From NCBI RefSeq assembly GCF_947179165.1, contig NC_077242.1, positions 38,811,597 through 38,875,596 on the forward strand: a stretch of DNA of 64,000 nt. Direction: 5' to 3'. Below are positions 36,786 through 48,638 of the stretch, one piece after another. The notes under the pieces are model-generated. The model had not been told where the DNA came from and did no database searches. It saw only the letters and a list, made by a program, of their open reading frames with translations. This DNA is from Solanum dulcamara (lineage: Eukaryota; Streptophyta; Magnoliopsida; Solanales; Solanaceae). The position numbers and the translations under genes were made by a program. Each line of letters opens with the position of its first letter. Position 1 is the first letter of the stretch.

Positions 36786-38160
36786 TGATCTTGGGCACAT
36801 TTATGTGTCCATGTGCCTCATTTTGCCCATATTTAGCAATTATTTTGAGAATGTTTTACAGATTAATTATGTGTTTTGGATTAAATGAAGAACAATATGC
36901 ACTAAGGTGTGTGTTGAGTGAATGCAGGATTTTGGAGAAACACAAGTGTAGGGAAGCAAGAATGTGTAGTGGTACAAGCTGAACGGGAGCGAGGAACCAA
37001 GTCCAAAGGAGAATCTAGACTAGGGCTCGTCGATAGCGCGCCGCCCCAGCACTTGAACTACAAAAGACAGACACTGACACATTACTGGCACGCCGCGCCA
37101 GAGCACAAACAACTGAAGACCATTTCAGGCGCACTGCTGGCGCCCCGTGCCAGGGGTGAAACTACTGAGGGTGAACCCTGGCACGCCGCATCACGAAAGC
37201 ATCGAAGATTTTCTGATTTTTTATTAAGTCCGGATCCAACTAGGAAAAGAGGGTTATTTCTCAACCCATATAAATACACCCCTAAGACTTTTGAGAAAGG
37301 GTTACACACGTTTTGGAAAGAGTTTAGAGAGAAGAACACACGCACCTTAGGGATTTTTTTTGTTCTTCTTTCTCAACAATATTAAAAGTGTTTGGAACTA
37401 TGTACTTGATATTTTTATTGAGCATGAGTAGCTAAGCGCCCTTGTTCTGGAGCTGTAGCTACAAAGTTATGGCGTAAAATAATCTGAACTTTGTTGATGA
37501 TGGGTTGTTCTTTTTAATTACTCCTACATTTTCGTTTTTACTATTTTAAAGTTTGGCCAGCATTAGAATACATGTGTTGTCTACCTTGAATTTGGAAGAT
37601 CAGGATAAGGGGGATAGAAGAAAGAATGTTGGGAACGTGTTCATGCTAGGGTAACTTAGGATGATTCGTATACAAGATGTCAGTGACACATACTTGTATA
37701 CTCCGTTTGGTGAAGAAATAGGAAGATAGCTTAATGCGTTTTTATTGATTCATGCTTATCCCCGCACAATGATATAGTTAAGCGGTCGATAAAGATAGAA
37801 ATTAGTGGTTGGAAGACCATGATTGTATTAGAAATCCTATAAATTAGTAATTAAATAATCCATCAGAGACTAAAAGCGAAGAATATTATCTTGACTTTAT
37901 CTTATGTTACAGCCCTGGAATTTCTAGTAATTTGATTAACCTACGAAACCTCTGCATTGTTTTTAATAGTAGTAGTTTTTCTTACATCTAAAGTTAGTAG
38001 TAGAATTATTTCAATCTCTTACAATACTCACAATTGTTGCAATTCGTGAAAAGGGATAAGTAGTCTTATTAAAGTTTCTGTAGATTCGATATCCGACTCG
38101 AAAGAATTATTTTACTATTTGTGAGACCGCGTACACTTGTATATGTATTTGAACGAAACA
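36786..38160 (+). repeat. TE-8: probable solo LTR
   Basis: Runs from TGATCTTGGGC to GAACGAAACA, with imperfect flanks AATAT and ATTAT. A TATAAATA box at 37269-37276 is followed by a CT/GA-rich leader. The block GAGCATGAGTAGCTAAGC near 37420 has counterparts in TE-15 and TE-16 (near 60740 and 61610), as does the terminal GATTCGATATCCGACTCG block. The U3 part has four imperfect GC-rich copies of GGCACGCCGCGCCAG. A 155-codon frame at 36918-37385 spans U3 and TATA and has no family match. Boundaries are uncertain. Confidence 0.6.
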
Positions 38161-38221
38161 ATTATAAATGTTAAAAAAAGTAAGAGAAATAAATTAAATA
38201 AAAAAAATATTGAAGAAGGAC

Positions 38222-38276
38222 ACTACAAGCACATAGCTCAAACAAATGTGTCGTCCATCAGCTATGTGCTTGTAGT
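38222..38276. repeat. Perfect 17-bp inverted repeat (hairpin)
   Basis: CTACAAGCACATAGCT (38223-38238) and its exact complement (38260-38275) are separated by 21 bases; one more pair extends the stem. A diverged partial copy of the right half follows to about 38328, ending CTTATATATGAG versus CTTATACATGAG. Confidence 0.8.
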
Positions 38277-38377
38277 TTCTTATACATGAGTGGACGACTG
38301 TTGTGTGCTTATAGCATCTTATATATGAGGGTAATATTAGTAAAGTAAAGTAATATTAAAATTAATTAAATTACTAT

Positions 38378-38382
<5 letters not shown>

Positions 38383-38472
<90 letters not shown>
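38383..38472. repeat. (TA)n(GATA)n microsatellite
   Basis: About 27 TA units then nine GATA units. Confidence 0.95.
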
Positions 38473-39194
38473 TTACAGTATACCATTCTATATTTTAATA
38501 ACTTCTTTTTATAAATATTGAATACCATAGTTAATATTAGTTCTCTTCGAAATACATACTAAATATTGTATCAAATATATATAAAAAAGTTTAATATTAT
38601 CAAAGTGTGGTCACAATTTTTATATAGGTTCAAAATTAGTTATATGGTACAATAGAAATGAGTAAGGAGCAGGAAATCTTAAAAACTTAATTGATTTAAT
38701 AGACAATATAAATTTTTATTTGTTGACGAGGGTTTAATTTTTTTACCTTGTAGTTCTATTCTCAATTTATTTACACTATATTTAAAGCTAGAAAGATTTA
38801 AAAGTATTGATAGAATTTTTTTCTTATCATTAAAAGAGTCTATACTAAATAAAATTATTATTTACTATTTTTTAAAATTATTATTTATTTATTTTATAAT
38901 ATTGACTATAATTTTAAAAAATTAAAGAATCTTAAAATATATGGTAAGAGGGAAATATATGAAGAATTAATGTTAATAGATTTTATTTTTGTGTATATGG
39001 AAAAGGAGTTCTAAAATATATGATAAAAGAAAAAAAGTTGGGGATGATGTAATTAATTAATTATTAATTGATCTTTATAACTAAATTCTTGTAGTTATTT
39101 AATTGTTGAGTGATTTCTATAACCTAATCCACGAGACTTCACGTAGACAAAAAAATTACAAACTAAACAAATTTCAAATTCAAATTAAATTGGC
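38473..39194. other. AT-rich spacer
   Basis: No gene or recognisable element. Confidence 0.4.
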
Positions 39195-40389
39195 TACAAC
39201 AATAACCCAGTGGAATCCCACGACGTGGGGTCTGGGGAAGATAAATTGTAAGCAGATCTTACTCCTACCAAGGTAGAACGGCTGTTTTCGGGAGACCTTC
39301 TGCTCAATAAAGCATAAAAAGACGTTTAGATAAGGCTAAGAAGTTAAGAGGTTAATAAGTTCAAAGCGATATGATAAGGCAAATAACGAGGGCGCTACAA
39401 ATAAAATAGAGTAATCAAAGTATGAAAACTACGGAAAGTACTGAAAGTAATAGATAATAGCAGACATCAGAAAACAAGAAATTATAGTTTGCTAAAGCGT
39501 CTACTAATACGATAGAATACCCTGACTATATACTAGCCTTCTGCCATAATGTGTGTCCTCCACACCCTCATATCTAAAGTCATGTCCTCGGTCAGCTGCA
39601 GCTGCACCATGTCCTGTCTAATCACCTCTCCCCAATATTTCTTTGGCCTACCCCTACCTCTTCTGAAACCATCCACGGTCAACCTCTCATACCTCCGCAC
39701 TAGGGCATCTGGGTATCTCCCTTTCACATGCCCAAACCATCTTAGTCACATTTACCGCATCTTGTCTTCCACCGAGGTCACTCCTACCTTGTCTCGAATA
39801 GCCTCGTTCCTAACTCTGTCGCTCCTGGTATGCCCACACATCCATCTCAACATTCTCATCTTGACAACTTTCGTCTTTTGAACGTGGGAGACCTTAACTG
39901 GCCAACACTCCGCCCCATATAACATAGCCGGTCTAACCACCACTTTGTAGAACTTGCCCTTAAGTTGTGGTGGCACCCTCTTGTCATATAGCACACCGGA
40001 AGCGAGCCTCCATTTCATCCACCCTGCCCCAATATGGTGTGTGACATTCTCATCAATCTCCCCGCTGCCTTGCATGATAGACCCAAGGTACTTGAAACTA
40101 CTTTTCTTTTGGATGACTTGGTCTCCAAGCCTAACTTCCGTGCCAACCTCCTGAGGTGTCTCACTAAACTTGCACTCTAAGTACTCTTTCTTGGTCCTAT
40201 TCAACTTAAACCCTTTAGACTCCAAGGTATGTCTCAAATCCTCTAGCTTAGCGTTAACTCCACTACGAGTCTCATCGATCAGGACTATGTCATCCGCGAA
40301 AAGCATACACCATGGCACCTCAACTTGAATTTGTCGCATCAATCCATCTATCACCAATGAAAATAAAAACAGACTGAGAGCTGATCCTT
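39195..40389 (-). mobile_element. TE-9: second RTE-type LINE fragment
   Basis: 5'-truncated copy of the TE-7 family. It begins on the minus strand at the GSALS residues of reverse transcriptase motif B (about 40385) and ends in a short (TTG)-like tail at 39195. Frame 39752-40357 includes [13 protein letters not shown] and [15 protein letters not shown]; 39533-39727 holds the C-terminal [18 protein letters not shown] frameshift separates them. Target duplication not found. Confidence 0.85.
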
Positions 40390-40550
40390 AACTGCTGAAA
40401 TTTTAATTTATTTATTATTCCCTCAATTTCAATTTATTTGTCTTGCTTTTTTAATAATTTACTTTAAAAGATAATATCTCTTTATTTTTTAAAAATCTCT
40501 TTAATTTTAACTTTTCACATGACATGTTTGAAATCATAAAATTAAAAATA
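40390..40550. other. Older MITE-like sequence flanking TE-10
   Basis: TCCCTCAATTTCAATTTATT followed by TTCACATGACATGTTTGAAA recalls a common nightshade MITE. Its probable continuation (ACATTCTATATATCTTTAAT) lies beyond TE-10 at about 54856-54875, which would add another nesting level. Tentative. Confidence 0.35.
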
Positions 40551-41729
40551 GGAAAAAGGATCAAAAATGCCCTTAAACTATTTGAAATGAATAAAAATAT
40601 CCTCAGTTTATAGTTTGGTCCAAAAATGTCCTTGTCATCAATACTTTGGTCCAGAAATGCCCTTATTGTTATTTAATGGGTTAAAATACCCTTTTTCAAT
40701 AAATATATTATTGATTTTCTTTTTGAACACATATTTTTCCTAATAATATTTCTTTTATTAGCAAATTTTTATTCTACTTCAATTAGAAAAAAAATTTAAA
40801 AATAAAAATATTTCATATTTTATTGTAATTATTTTTTATCGTTATTTGAATAAAAATTAATGATGAATTTATTATGATCTTATATATATGTAACACCTCA
40901 CAACTTTACCCTAAGGATTTGAACCATTTGTCGTAGGGTCGAGTTATATACTACTTGTTCATATATGTTAAGATTCATTCTTAAGTGTGAGAAGTGTATT
41001 GGATGTGGTTTAGGGTCATAATAAACCTCTAACACCAAGTGTAATGATCCATTAGGTCGTTTAGAGTATTAAAAATTTTTAGTTCATAAAAGACTCATCT
41101 CGTAAAATTTTTAATTGGGTATTTTAGACTTTTCCATAACTATGGTTATTTAATTGAGGGATGAATTTAGATAACCTATTTAGTTAATGGGCTAAAGTGA
41201 TAATATATTTAATACTCTATACCACTTATTCTATATTCATTAAAATAAGTTAATAGGTTTTATCACTTCAATACATAAGTGTTTTAGAAAAGAAAAGAAA
41301 AAGGAAGAAAAAAAATACTTACCTGCGGCGTCACAAGAAGAGGCTGCACAGTCAGGTAAGAGCTTCATAATTGTCAAGTTGTTGAATGTTTAACAGATTG
41401 TTAGGATTATAATATAATGATACATTGTTAATGGGAAGACAATTGGAGGGCCAAGGATTTACCAATGAATTCGTAATGATTAGGCATGAGGATATAAAAT
41501 TATAGTTATCAAACTAACAATTACAATACTACATCATCATTCTAACTAATGCTAGGCCAAAATATAAAGAATGCTAATTAGAATATTGGAAAATCAGGGA
41601 ACATTAGCATGTGCTGATTATCAAAATAATTGGATTCATATTAGTATTATTTTATTATTATTATCATATGAAATTATGAAAATAATAGGAATGTAATTTG
41701 TGAACTTCAATAGGATTTGGCGTGTTGTT

Positions 41730-41753
41730 GCCACTGGTTTCGTAACCAGTGGC
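41730..41753. repeat. 10-bp perfect hairpin in TE-12
   Basis: GCCACTGGTT, loop TCGT, AACCAGTGGC. The corresponding part of the TE-3 LTR lacks it. Confidence 0.8.
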
Positions 41754-43121
41754 TTCAGTTTTAACTATTACTTTATTGTTTTACATTATAAATCAAGTTT
41801 TGACATATTGAGATATGTATATAAATATTAGGTGTAGTGTTTATATAAAATCCATTAAAGTTATATTATTTGGAGGAATTAAAACTTAACCCTAGGCTTA
41901 AGTTTTAGGAAATTGATAATAGAATTTGGTGAGTTGTTGGATCTAGGTTAAACATATATATAGTATGGATGTCTACAAACTCGTTTACTTATAAATATTG
42001 TATACTTGATAGATTGGAAATGTTTTGAGGCATCGAAGAAAGAGAAATCACCGGTGAATTAGCTTGCTTAACTTTGATTCTTCGGTGGAGGTAGGTTATG
42101 GTTTTATTCTATATCATAGATAGACTCTTAATAGTGATTGATATTCATTGAGAAATGTACGAAGTTTACTATGCATTTAATTATTGTGGTTTGGATGGTT
42201 GATATGTTGTTGTGATTGGTCTGAAATTCCGAGGCCATGATATCCATAATCTTGAACTTTCCCTATCAAAAATGGTGCCTTCAATAAAGAAGGCTTGATA
42301 AAATATTGTTAATGAAGTGGAATGTAATCATGAAGAATGATAAATTAATTATATTTGGATCGGGTGTCACATTTTGATACGGTATATTTGGATTGGGTGT
42401 CACATTCTGATATAATATATTTGGATCGGGTGTCACATTCCGATATGGTATATTTGGATCAGGTGTCATATTCCGACACGGTAATATAAATGGAAAACAA
42501 ATTAAAATGACTTAACAATACTCAATCTCCAAAACTCATTTTTCAAAAGAGTGTGATGTGGAGGCTTGAGTCCTCATGTGTGATCTTGATGTTGTTGACT
42601 GGTTATGTAATTGTTCATTGGTTGCCACCTGTTAAGTGTTGTTGTTGATTTCCCGCTATTACTTTATGCATGTTAATTTCTATTTTGAGTCGACCGATGA
42701 TACCTACTCAGTACATGTTATCATGTACTGACCCCTATGTTACACCCCCACACTCTCGAGCTCGGAATGTCTCTTAAGTTCTTTAGATATTATCATGTGA
42801 TCCAGATAAGCTACGACACTATCAAATGACTCTAAGGAAAGGAGAATGTGTTACCCCATAGTAGAGAAGGTTAAAAATAGAGTCATAAGAATTCGGAAGG
42901 AATTGGGGGCCAAATAATGAGTCATAGGATGTGATTTACCCACGTAAGCTAACAACTTAGAGGTCTTACATACTTGAGCTACTTGAGGACATACTAAGCT
43001 TACGTAACATGGATTACATAGGCACCTAAAATAAGACGAGATTACAAACCCCCGAGGAAGGGGAAAAGACGACACGTGGAAGCCAATGCAGGAGCGACAC
43101 ATGGCAGCACCTCAAGCAAGA

Positions 43122-43222
43122 AGGTGACCCACCTACTTAGGGTCAAGTAGGTGACCCACCTACTTAGGGTCAAGTAGGTGACCCACCTACTTAGGGTCAA
43201 GTAGGTGACCCACCTACTTGGG
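43122..43222. repeat. 27-bp minisatellite, 5' LTR of TE-13
   Basis: Three full units of GTGACCCACCTACTTAGGGT plus CAAGTAG and a partial fourth. The 3' LTR (49023-49069) has one full unit and a partial. Confidence 0.9.
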
Positions 43223-45002
43223 AGGTGGGGCCCACAAGGACACCTGGCAACCTAGGGGTAAGGCATGGATTCGTGGCCCAATAGGGGCTGGACACGTGTC
43301 ACCGTATGGGGATGACACGTGTCACCTCCTAGGACCATATATATACATGTATATGTGTCTTATACTTTATTTATGATCCATTAAACTTAAGCAAAAACTC
43401 AAGAACAAAACCCTAGTTTAGAGAGAAACTAGCGACGACTAGGAGGAAAAAAAAAGGTAAGTCCCGATTTTGTTCCGTAAATTAATTATCTATCATATAC
43501 CATGATGAATTAGAGATATTAGAAGTATAAAATCATGGCTTGGTGCAGCCAAATCGTACAGCAACCAGTCCACACAGTTTCAGCACGCTAAGAAGGGTTC
43601 CGAGGCGCGATTTTGGCTAGTTTGGCTAATTTCGGGTAAGGTAAGATTTCTCCTTTAAATTTGGAATTTATGGGGTTGTTATGGAGTGTATTATGTACCT
43701 TTTATACTGCTGTAAGTATGAAAAAATCGTGGGGATGCTCAGCGAAACAAACAATCTAAATTAAAGTCGCCGTAGATAAATTGTAGTCGAAGTGAGGCGT
43801 GGTGTGTTTGGAGGCTGCTGCTGGTTAGGTGGTGTGTATTGCAGGGTCTAAATGTGTTCTAAAATAGGTTTGGAAGTCTCTGTTTGCATCCATACGATTT
43901 CCCGCTTCATACGATTAAAGGTTTCGCAAAATAGAAACTAGAAACCATATTTTGGATATCGTAATTTCGAGCGAGTCGTTCGGAGGTTGTAATGTATAAT
44001 GTTGCAAAGTTTTCTATATATACCAGCTGATGGTTATTTTGTTGGTTGGCTGTAGATATTAGGGACGTGATTGGGAATTCGGATGGGGCATATTATAGGG
44101 GAGGTGCTGTCCGATTTTCGTTAACGCCTTAACTAGTTAAGGAACTAGTCGAGAAGGCGAGCGAGGGAATGGGGTTTATGAATACTCTTAAGTAATGTAA
44201 GACGCTGAAAGGTCTAAAGAGGTTGATTTTCGTATTGATTTTATGTTACCTAGGTTCACGGGACGACAAGGCGATCGGGACAAAGACTAACCCATAACAG
44301 GTATGTGAAGCTTTCTTTTGGCATATTTTTGGCATAAGTAGGTAAAGCTATTCTTCTTTATTTTGGCATGTCTTAGATATAAGTTATAAATGGTTTGTAT
44401 ATGGAACTTGGAGGTAATTCCATTCGTAAAGCTCCGAGTACAGTCCATAATTCTTATCCACTTCGTAATGGTAGAACTCCTGTAATAGTTGAGCTATTGC
44501 CTTTTTAAGGCTTCTATAGGATAAAAGGTAATATATGTAGAGCCTATTGACTCGTGTTCACTTCTAAATGCTAAGGCTCTTAAGGTAGCTGAGCTATCAC
44601 CCTCAAGCCTTCTATACAGGAAAAAGTAACCGGATGTATGGGAAGCATGAACTATAACTCCTATTCATTTCTTAATATCGAAGTTCTTGAAGTAGTTGAA
44701 ATGCTACCCTCGAGTCCCTATATGATGAATACTAATTGAATGTATGAGCTCTCATGCCTAAGAACTCTATAATGACAAGTGTCTCTGATTGCATAAGTCG
44801 TTTGGTATTACCTTAATAAAAGCCTAGGACTCTTGAGACTCCGTCGATGTGGCCCCTAATAAAAGTTAGAGGATACGTGAGACGATGATAGTTTGATCCT
44901 CAAATGATAGTCCATGACGATTGTTATACCAAATCTCAGATAATAAATTAATTGCATATGGTTCCTTGTTACTTTACTCGTGCAGGCTATTAATACGTCA
45001 CT

Positions 45003-45295
45003 CACCACATCCCATGAAGGGCAGGGCAGGATAAACTCACTGCGTCCCATGAAAGACCAGGCATGATAAATTTACCGCGTTCCATGAAGGGCCGGGCATG
45101 ATAAATTTACCACATCCCATGAAGGGCTGGGAATGATAAATTCACCGCATCCCATAAAGGGCCGGGCATGATAAATTCACTGCATCCCATGAAGGGCCGG
45201 ACATGATAAATTTACCGCGTTCCATGAAGGGCCGGGCATGATATGGGATATAATGATCATTCACCGCGTCCTATGAAGGGCCGGGCATGATTATG
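45003..45295. repeat. 35-bp minisatellite, 5' LTR of TE-13
   Basis: Eight units with core CATCCCATGAAGGGCCGGGC and a tail ATGATAAATTCACCG; the last two are longer variants. Confidence 0.9.
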
Positions 45296-45990
45296 ATGAA
45301 ACGATTATGATATCGAGTTCACTAGAGGGCCGGGTACAGGGTATAATAAGGTATATGACAGCATGTCCTAATCTGCAGGTACAATAATCTGTTAACTGTT
45401 ATACATGTTTTCTGTATCCCTATTTCAGTTGTTGTTTCAGTTATGATAAGTTATGATTTATATACTCCGTATATATGTCGTACCGACCCCCCATTCTCCG
45501 GGAGGCTGCATTTCATGCCCGCCGGTACAAATGTTTATTTTGGAGATTAGTCAGCTTAGGAGTTTCTCTTAGCTATGTCGGAAGTGCTTCATTGTCCTGA
45601 AGCCTAATTTTTGATACTGGTCATTTAATATACATATTTATTTATTCAGGGGTATGGCGGGGGCTTTGTCCCGCTATATAATGCAGTTATTACTCTTAGA
45701 GGTCTGTAGATATGTGTATGTGGGTTATTTGTAAGTTTGTTTCAGTTGTGCTCATACGACGTATTGCAAATATTTTCGTTGTATGGCAGCCTTGTTGGCT
45801 CGCGTGCCCTTTCTTGTTATGATACAAGTGAATGAGGCTACAGGTTCTTGAAAAAAAAGTTTTTGACTCACTGGGTTTGTATATAGTATCACATCACACA
45901 CAGTTCAACTTAAGGGTAGCTGATAGATATGCATAAGGGGGTCTAAGTCGGACCCCAATTGCGGCCTATGGGGTTGGGTCATGACAGAAG

Positions 45991-46006
45991 TGGTATCAGA
46001 GCAGTT
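45991..46006 (+). other. TE-13 primer-binding site
   Basis: TGGTATCAGAGCAGTT, four bases after the LTR, is exactly the initiator-Met tRNA complement (TGGTATCAGAGC) used by gypsy elements. Confidence 0.9.
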
Positions 46007-47409
46007 CATCCTTGGAATATCTACAGACCGTGTCTAGTAGAGTCTTGTTTATCGGTGTTTTGTGCACCACATCTATAAAAAAGAGGCTATAGGACATTTA
46101 GGATGTTACTTTCTTTCATATATAGAATCGTGTGATAGAGCTGAGTCGTAGAAAATGAAATTTCTCATACTAACATGTGATTTCAGCAGAAAGACAATAT
46201 CGATAGAAGAAAGTAAGTGACGATATTGAAAGTTACAAAGCACGCAGGTAAGCAAAGGCACGAAGGACCTATGTCAGGTAAGGCGTTGCAATACGATTGA
46301 TATATAAAGTTGAAAAATGAAAGGAAAAGTATACAGGAAAGTGCAATAGGTGCAGTTCGAGTGGGCATATGAGGTAAGTCCATTTTCATTCTTCTAATTG
46401 TGGGCGCCCTGTGCGGCTGCGATATGAGATGATATGACTATATATGTGTGCCCTGTGTGGCTGAGATGTTATACAATATGAATATATATATATATGTGTG
46501 CCCTGTGAGGCATTGTTGGTATTTTCTGCGTGCAGGTGTTGAAATAGTAAGAAATACAGAGAAAACTCTGCCCAAATTTTCGTAGAAATAAAAAAAGAAT
46601 GAGATACAGGGCTGTAGTATGTCTTGAAAGGTTGTGCTCACAACAATGATGAGATTTGACTAAACGAGTATAGTTGACCTCGAGAAATGAGTTAATTGCT
46701 GAATTAATGGCAATAAAAACTAGGAGGTCGATATGGGTATAATAGAACGAAGTTGGGAAGGACCTACAAACCAAAGAAGGTGACTTAGAGAAGACTGATC
46801 GATCGGGATAAAATAATACAGTAAGGCATCGCCTAAATTGATACATAGGGATAAACTATGACAAGTTATAGTTGAAAGATTTGCAGAACAATTGCTGCAT
46901 TATGAGGTTATTAGAAGGATAAGTGGTATCCACTAGAATAAGGTTAGTATAATGGTGGAGCTGGAAACATGGATCATCAAAGTATGAGTACTCCCGAGTG
47001 GAGAATTTGAACCAATTATGAGCACAAACTAATTACTGATTGGGATGAATGGAATGTGGCTTTGAATGCACTGCTACATGATGGATATTACTTGAGTATC
47101 AACCATTAGATGAGATTTTATAGGATATATTCCGAAGACCAAAGCACCTTATGGTTGTGCTAGGGTTTTCTATAAAGGAAACCTAACGTATGGATGATTT
47201 AACAGAAAATGTAGATATGGTGCGGCACGTTAAATAGGTTGGAGAAGAATCATTCACGTGTGAATAGCTGAAAATAAATGGAGGATGACATGGGTACACC
47301 CTAAAAGGGGGGAAGTAGACAAGAGAAGTACAAGCGTAAGAGAAAATCAACCGACGCTATCATATGTATATGGGAACGCTTAAACTTTAAACGAGACCCC
47401 ATAAGGGAT

Positions 47410-47511
47410 GGACACGATCATACCCTCACTAATGCATCGGATTTTGTCAAAACTCCGAAGTTAAGCATGCTTGGGTGAGAGTAGCACTGGGATGGGTGAC
47501 CCCCTGGGAAA
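47410..47511 (+). ncRNA. 5S rRNA-like segment (3'-truncated, retroelement-borne)
   Basis: Resembles plant 5S rRNA from its start (GGACACGATCATACC) through ACTAATGCATCGGAT and AACTCCGAAGTTAAGC to GGATGGGTGACCCCCTGGGA, covering about the first 102 of 120 nucleotides. The last 18 or so (TCCTCGTGTTGCATCCC in typical plants) are absent. The A box region (AGTTAAGCATGCTTGGG, 47459-47475) and C box (GGATGGGTGACCCCCTGGG, 47490-47508) of the internal pol III promoter are retained. Most differences look like C-to-T or G-to-A changes. The comparison is with the consensus I remember, not a computed alignment. It is unlikely to give functional 5S rRNA. Confidence 0.85.
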
Positions 47512-48289
47512 TGAAAAAGGAAATGAAACAAGTATGACAAAAGAGACTGTAAGTGCGCGGTAGTACAATGACACATGTAGAGCAGAGTAAGCCAAGAGAA
47601 GGAAAGATTAAAACTAAAATGGAATGCACTTCATGCAAATAACACAGGAATAGTTGTGCGGCCTACAAGCATTGGCATATTAAGAGTAAGATCAAGGAAT
47701 TACTCGATAAAAAGAAATCGGTAATAGCAATGTGATGGACACATTTAGAATTGATTAAGGAAAATTGTAAGATGGTTTGAGGCAGAACTAGTAAGATATA
47801 ATCGATATTAAGGACAAAAGCCATAGTGGAGCCCTAACCTCGACTGAAGGAGGTAAGCTGCTAGTATAGCGACGCTAAGGCATTTTTTGAATTTCTCTAA
47901 GTACCTACACACGTTTGTGTAAGAATTACAACATAATGTTTGGTAATAAAACTGGAAAGAAGATCTGAGTAAAAGAGCAAGATAGCATACCTAAGGTGTT
48001 ACAGGTTGAATTAAGAGGAATTGTATAATAGCTTAAACGAAGTGGAGCATCAGAGACTTGATAGCTTGTTACAGGGGATGGGAATCCTGACTCGGAAATG
48101 GAAGGCAATTAAGGTAGGTTATAGTCCAAGCTGACCTCACACTCTACGGAAGTATAAGTTTATATGGGTTATGATGGATAAAGCTGCCTATGAGTGGGAC
48201 CTACTGTCCGATTTGAACCAATACATTCAGTTTTCGTAGATCAATGCTCCGCAAGTATATAAACGACCCTCCCAGAATATTTCCCAGGG

Positions 48290-48492
48290 AGGAGGTCTAT
48301 GTAACAGGGAGTTATCCTATGAGGGGCAACTTATTGCCATCTTGGATCGGCAGATTAAAAGGGGTGTGAACTAAGGATGTAGCTTTTGTCAAGGTGCCGT
48401 GGCGGAATAAGAATCATGAAGAAATAACTTGGGAAGCTGAAGAGGACATGAAACACAGGTATCCGTACCTATTTCCAAATGTCTATTGGTAA
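48290..48492 (+). pseudogene. TE-13 integrase C-terminal / chromodomain remnant
   Basis: Translation gives ELSYEGQLIAILDRQIK, then after a frame change FVKVPWRNKNHEEITWEAEE and DMKHRYPYLFPNV followed by a stop. This is the end of Tekay/Del-type pol, just upstream of the polypurine tract. The rest of pol is gone. Confidence 0.8.
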
Positions 48493-48624
48493 ACCCCTAC
48501 TCCTGGAACTCATATATTAATTACTTGGATGAAAATGTATGTGATTGCAATAGAAAGGAATCTCCCTACAGTTTGTATAAAGTTTTAAGGGAAGTTTTAT
48601 TCAACATTCGGGGACGAATGTTCT

Positions 48625-48638
48625 AAAGGGGGGAAGGA
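48625..48638 (+). other. TE-13 polypurine tract
   Basis: AAAGGGGGGAAGGA directly abuts the 3' LTR, preceded by GGGGACGAATGTTCT, a conserved lead-in in this lineage. Confidence 0.9.

Larger units (their letters stand above)
42738..45986 (+). repeat. TE-13 5' LTR
   Basis: 3249 bp from TGTTACACCCCC to GGGTCATGACA. A CATATATATACATGT block at 43336-43350 is the likely promoter TATA. Two minisatellites (27-bp and 35-bp units) differ in copy number from the 3' LTR. No open frame of note. Confidence 0.9.
46007..48624 (+). other. TE-13 internal region, mostly non-coding
   Basis: No gag, protease or RT could be read. GTG(T/C)GCCCTGTG(C/T/A)GGC is repeated three times at about 46404-46512. The region includes the 5S-like segment and the integrase remnant listed separately. 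Short frames on both strands lack family signatures. Confidence 0.6.

Noticed and set aside
36918..37385. 155-codon open frame
   Set aside because: It crosses the TATA box and leader of the probable solo LTR TE-8; GC-rich dyads keep it open by chance.
44856..45050. Minus-strand frames in both TE-13 LTRs (also 50712-50897)
   Set aside because: They arise from the minisatellite and LTR sequence and have no family features.
45003..45295. Regular repeats considered as a CRISPR array
   Set aside because: Units are contiguous without unique spacers and lie in a plant LTR; this is a minisatellite.
45991..46006. Part of a tRNA gene
   Set aside because: Only the 3'-terminal complement is present, placed as a retrotransposon primer site.
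47410..47511. Functional 5S rRNA gene
   Set aside because: The 3' end is missing, several positions differ, and it is a lone copy in a retroelement rather than a tandem rDNA array.
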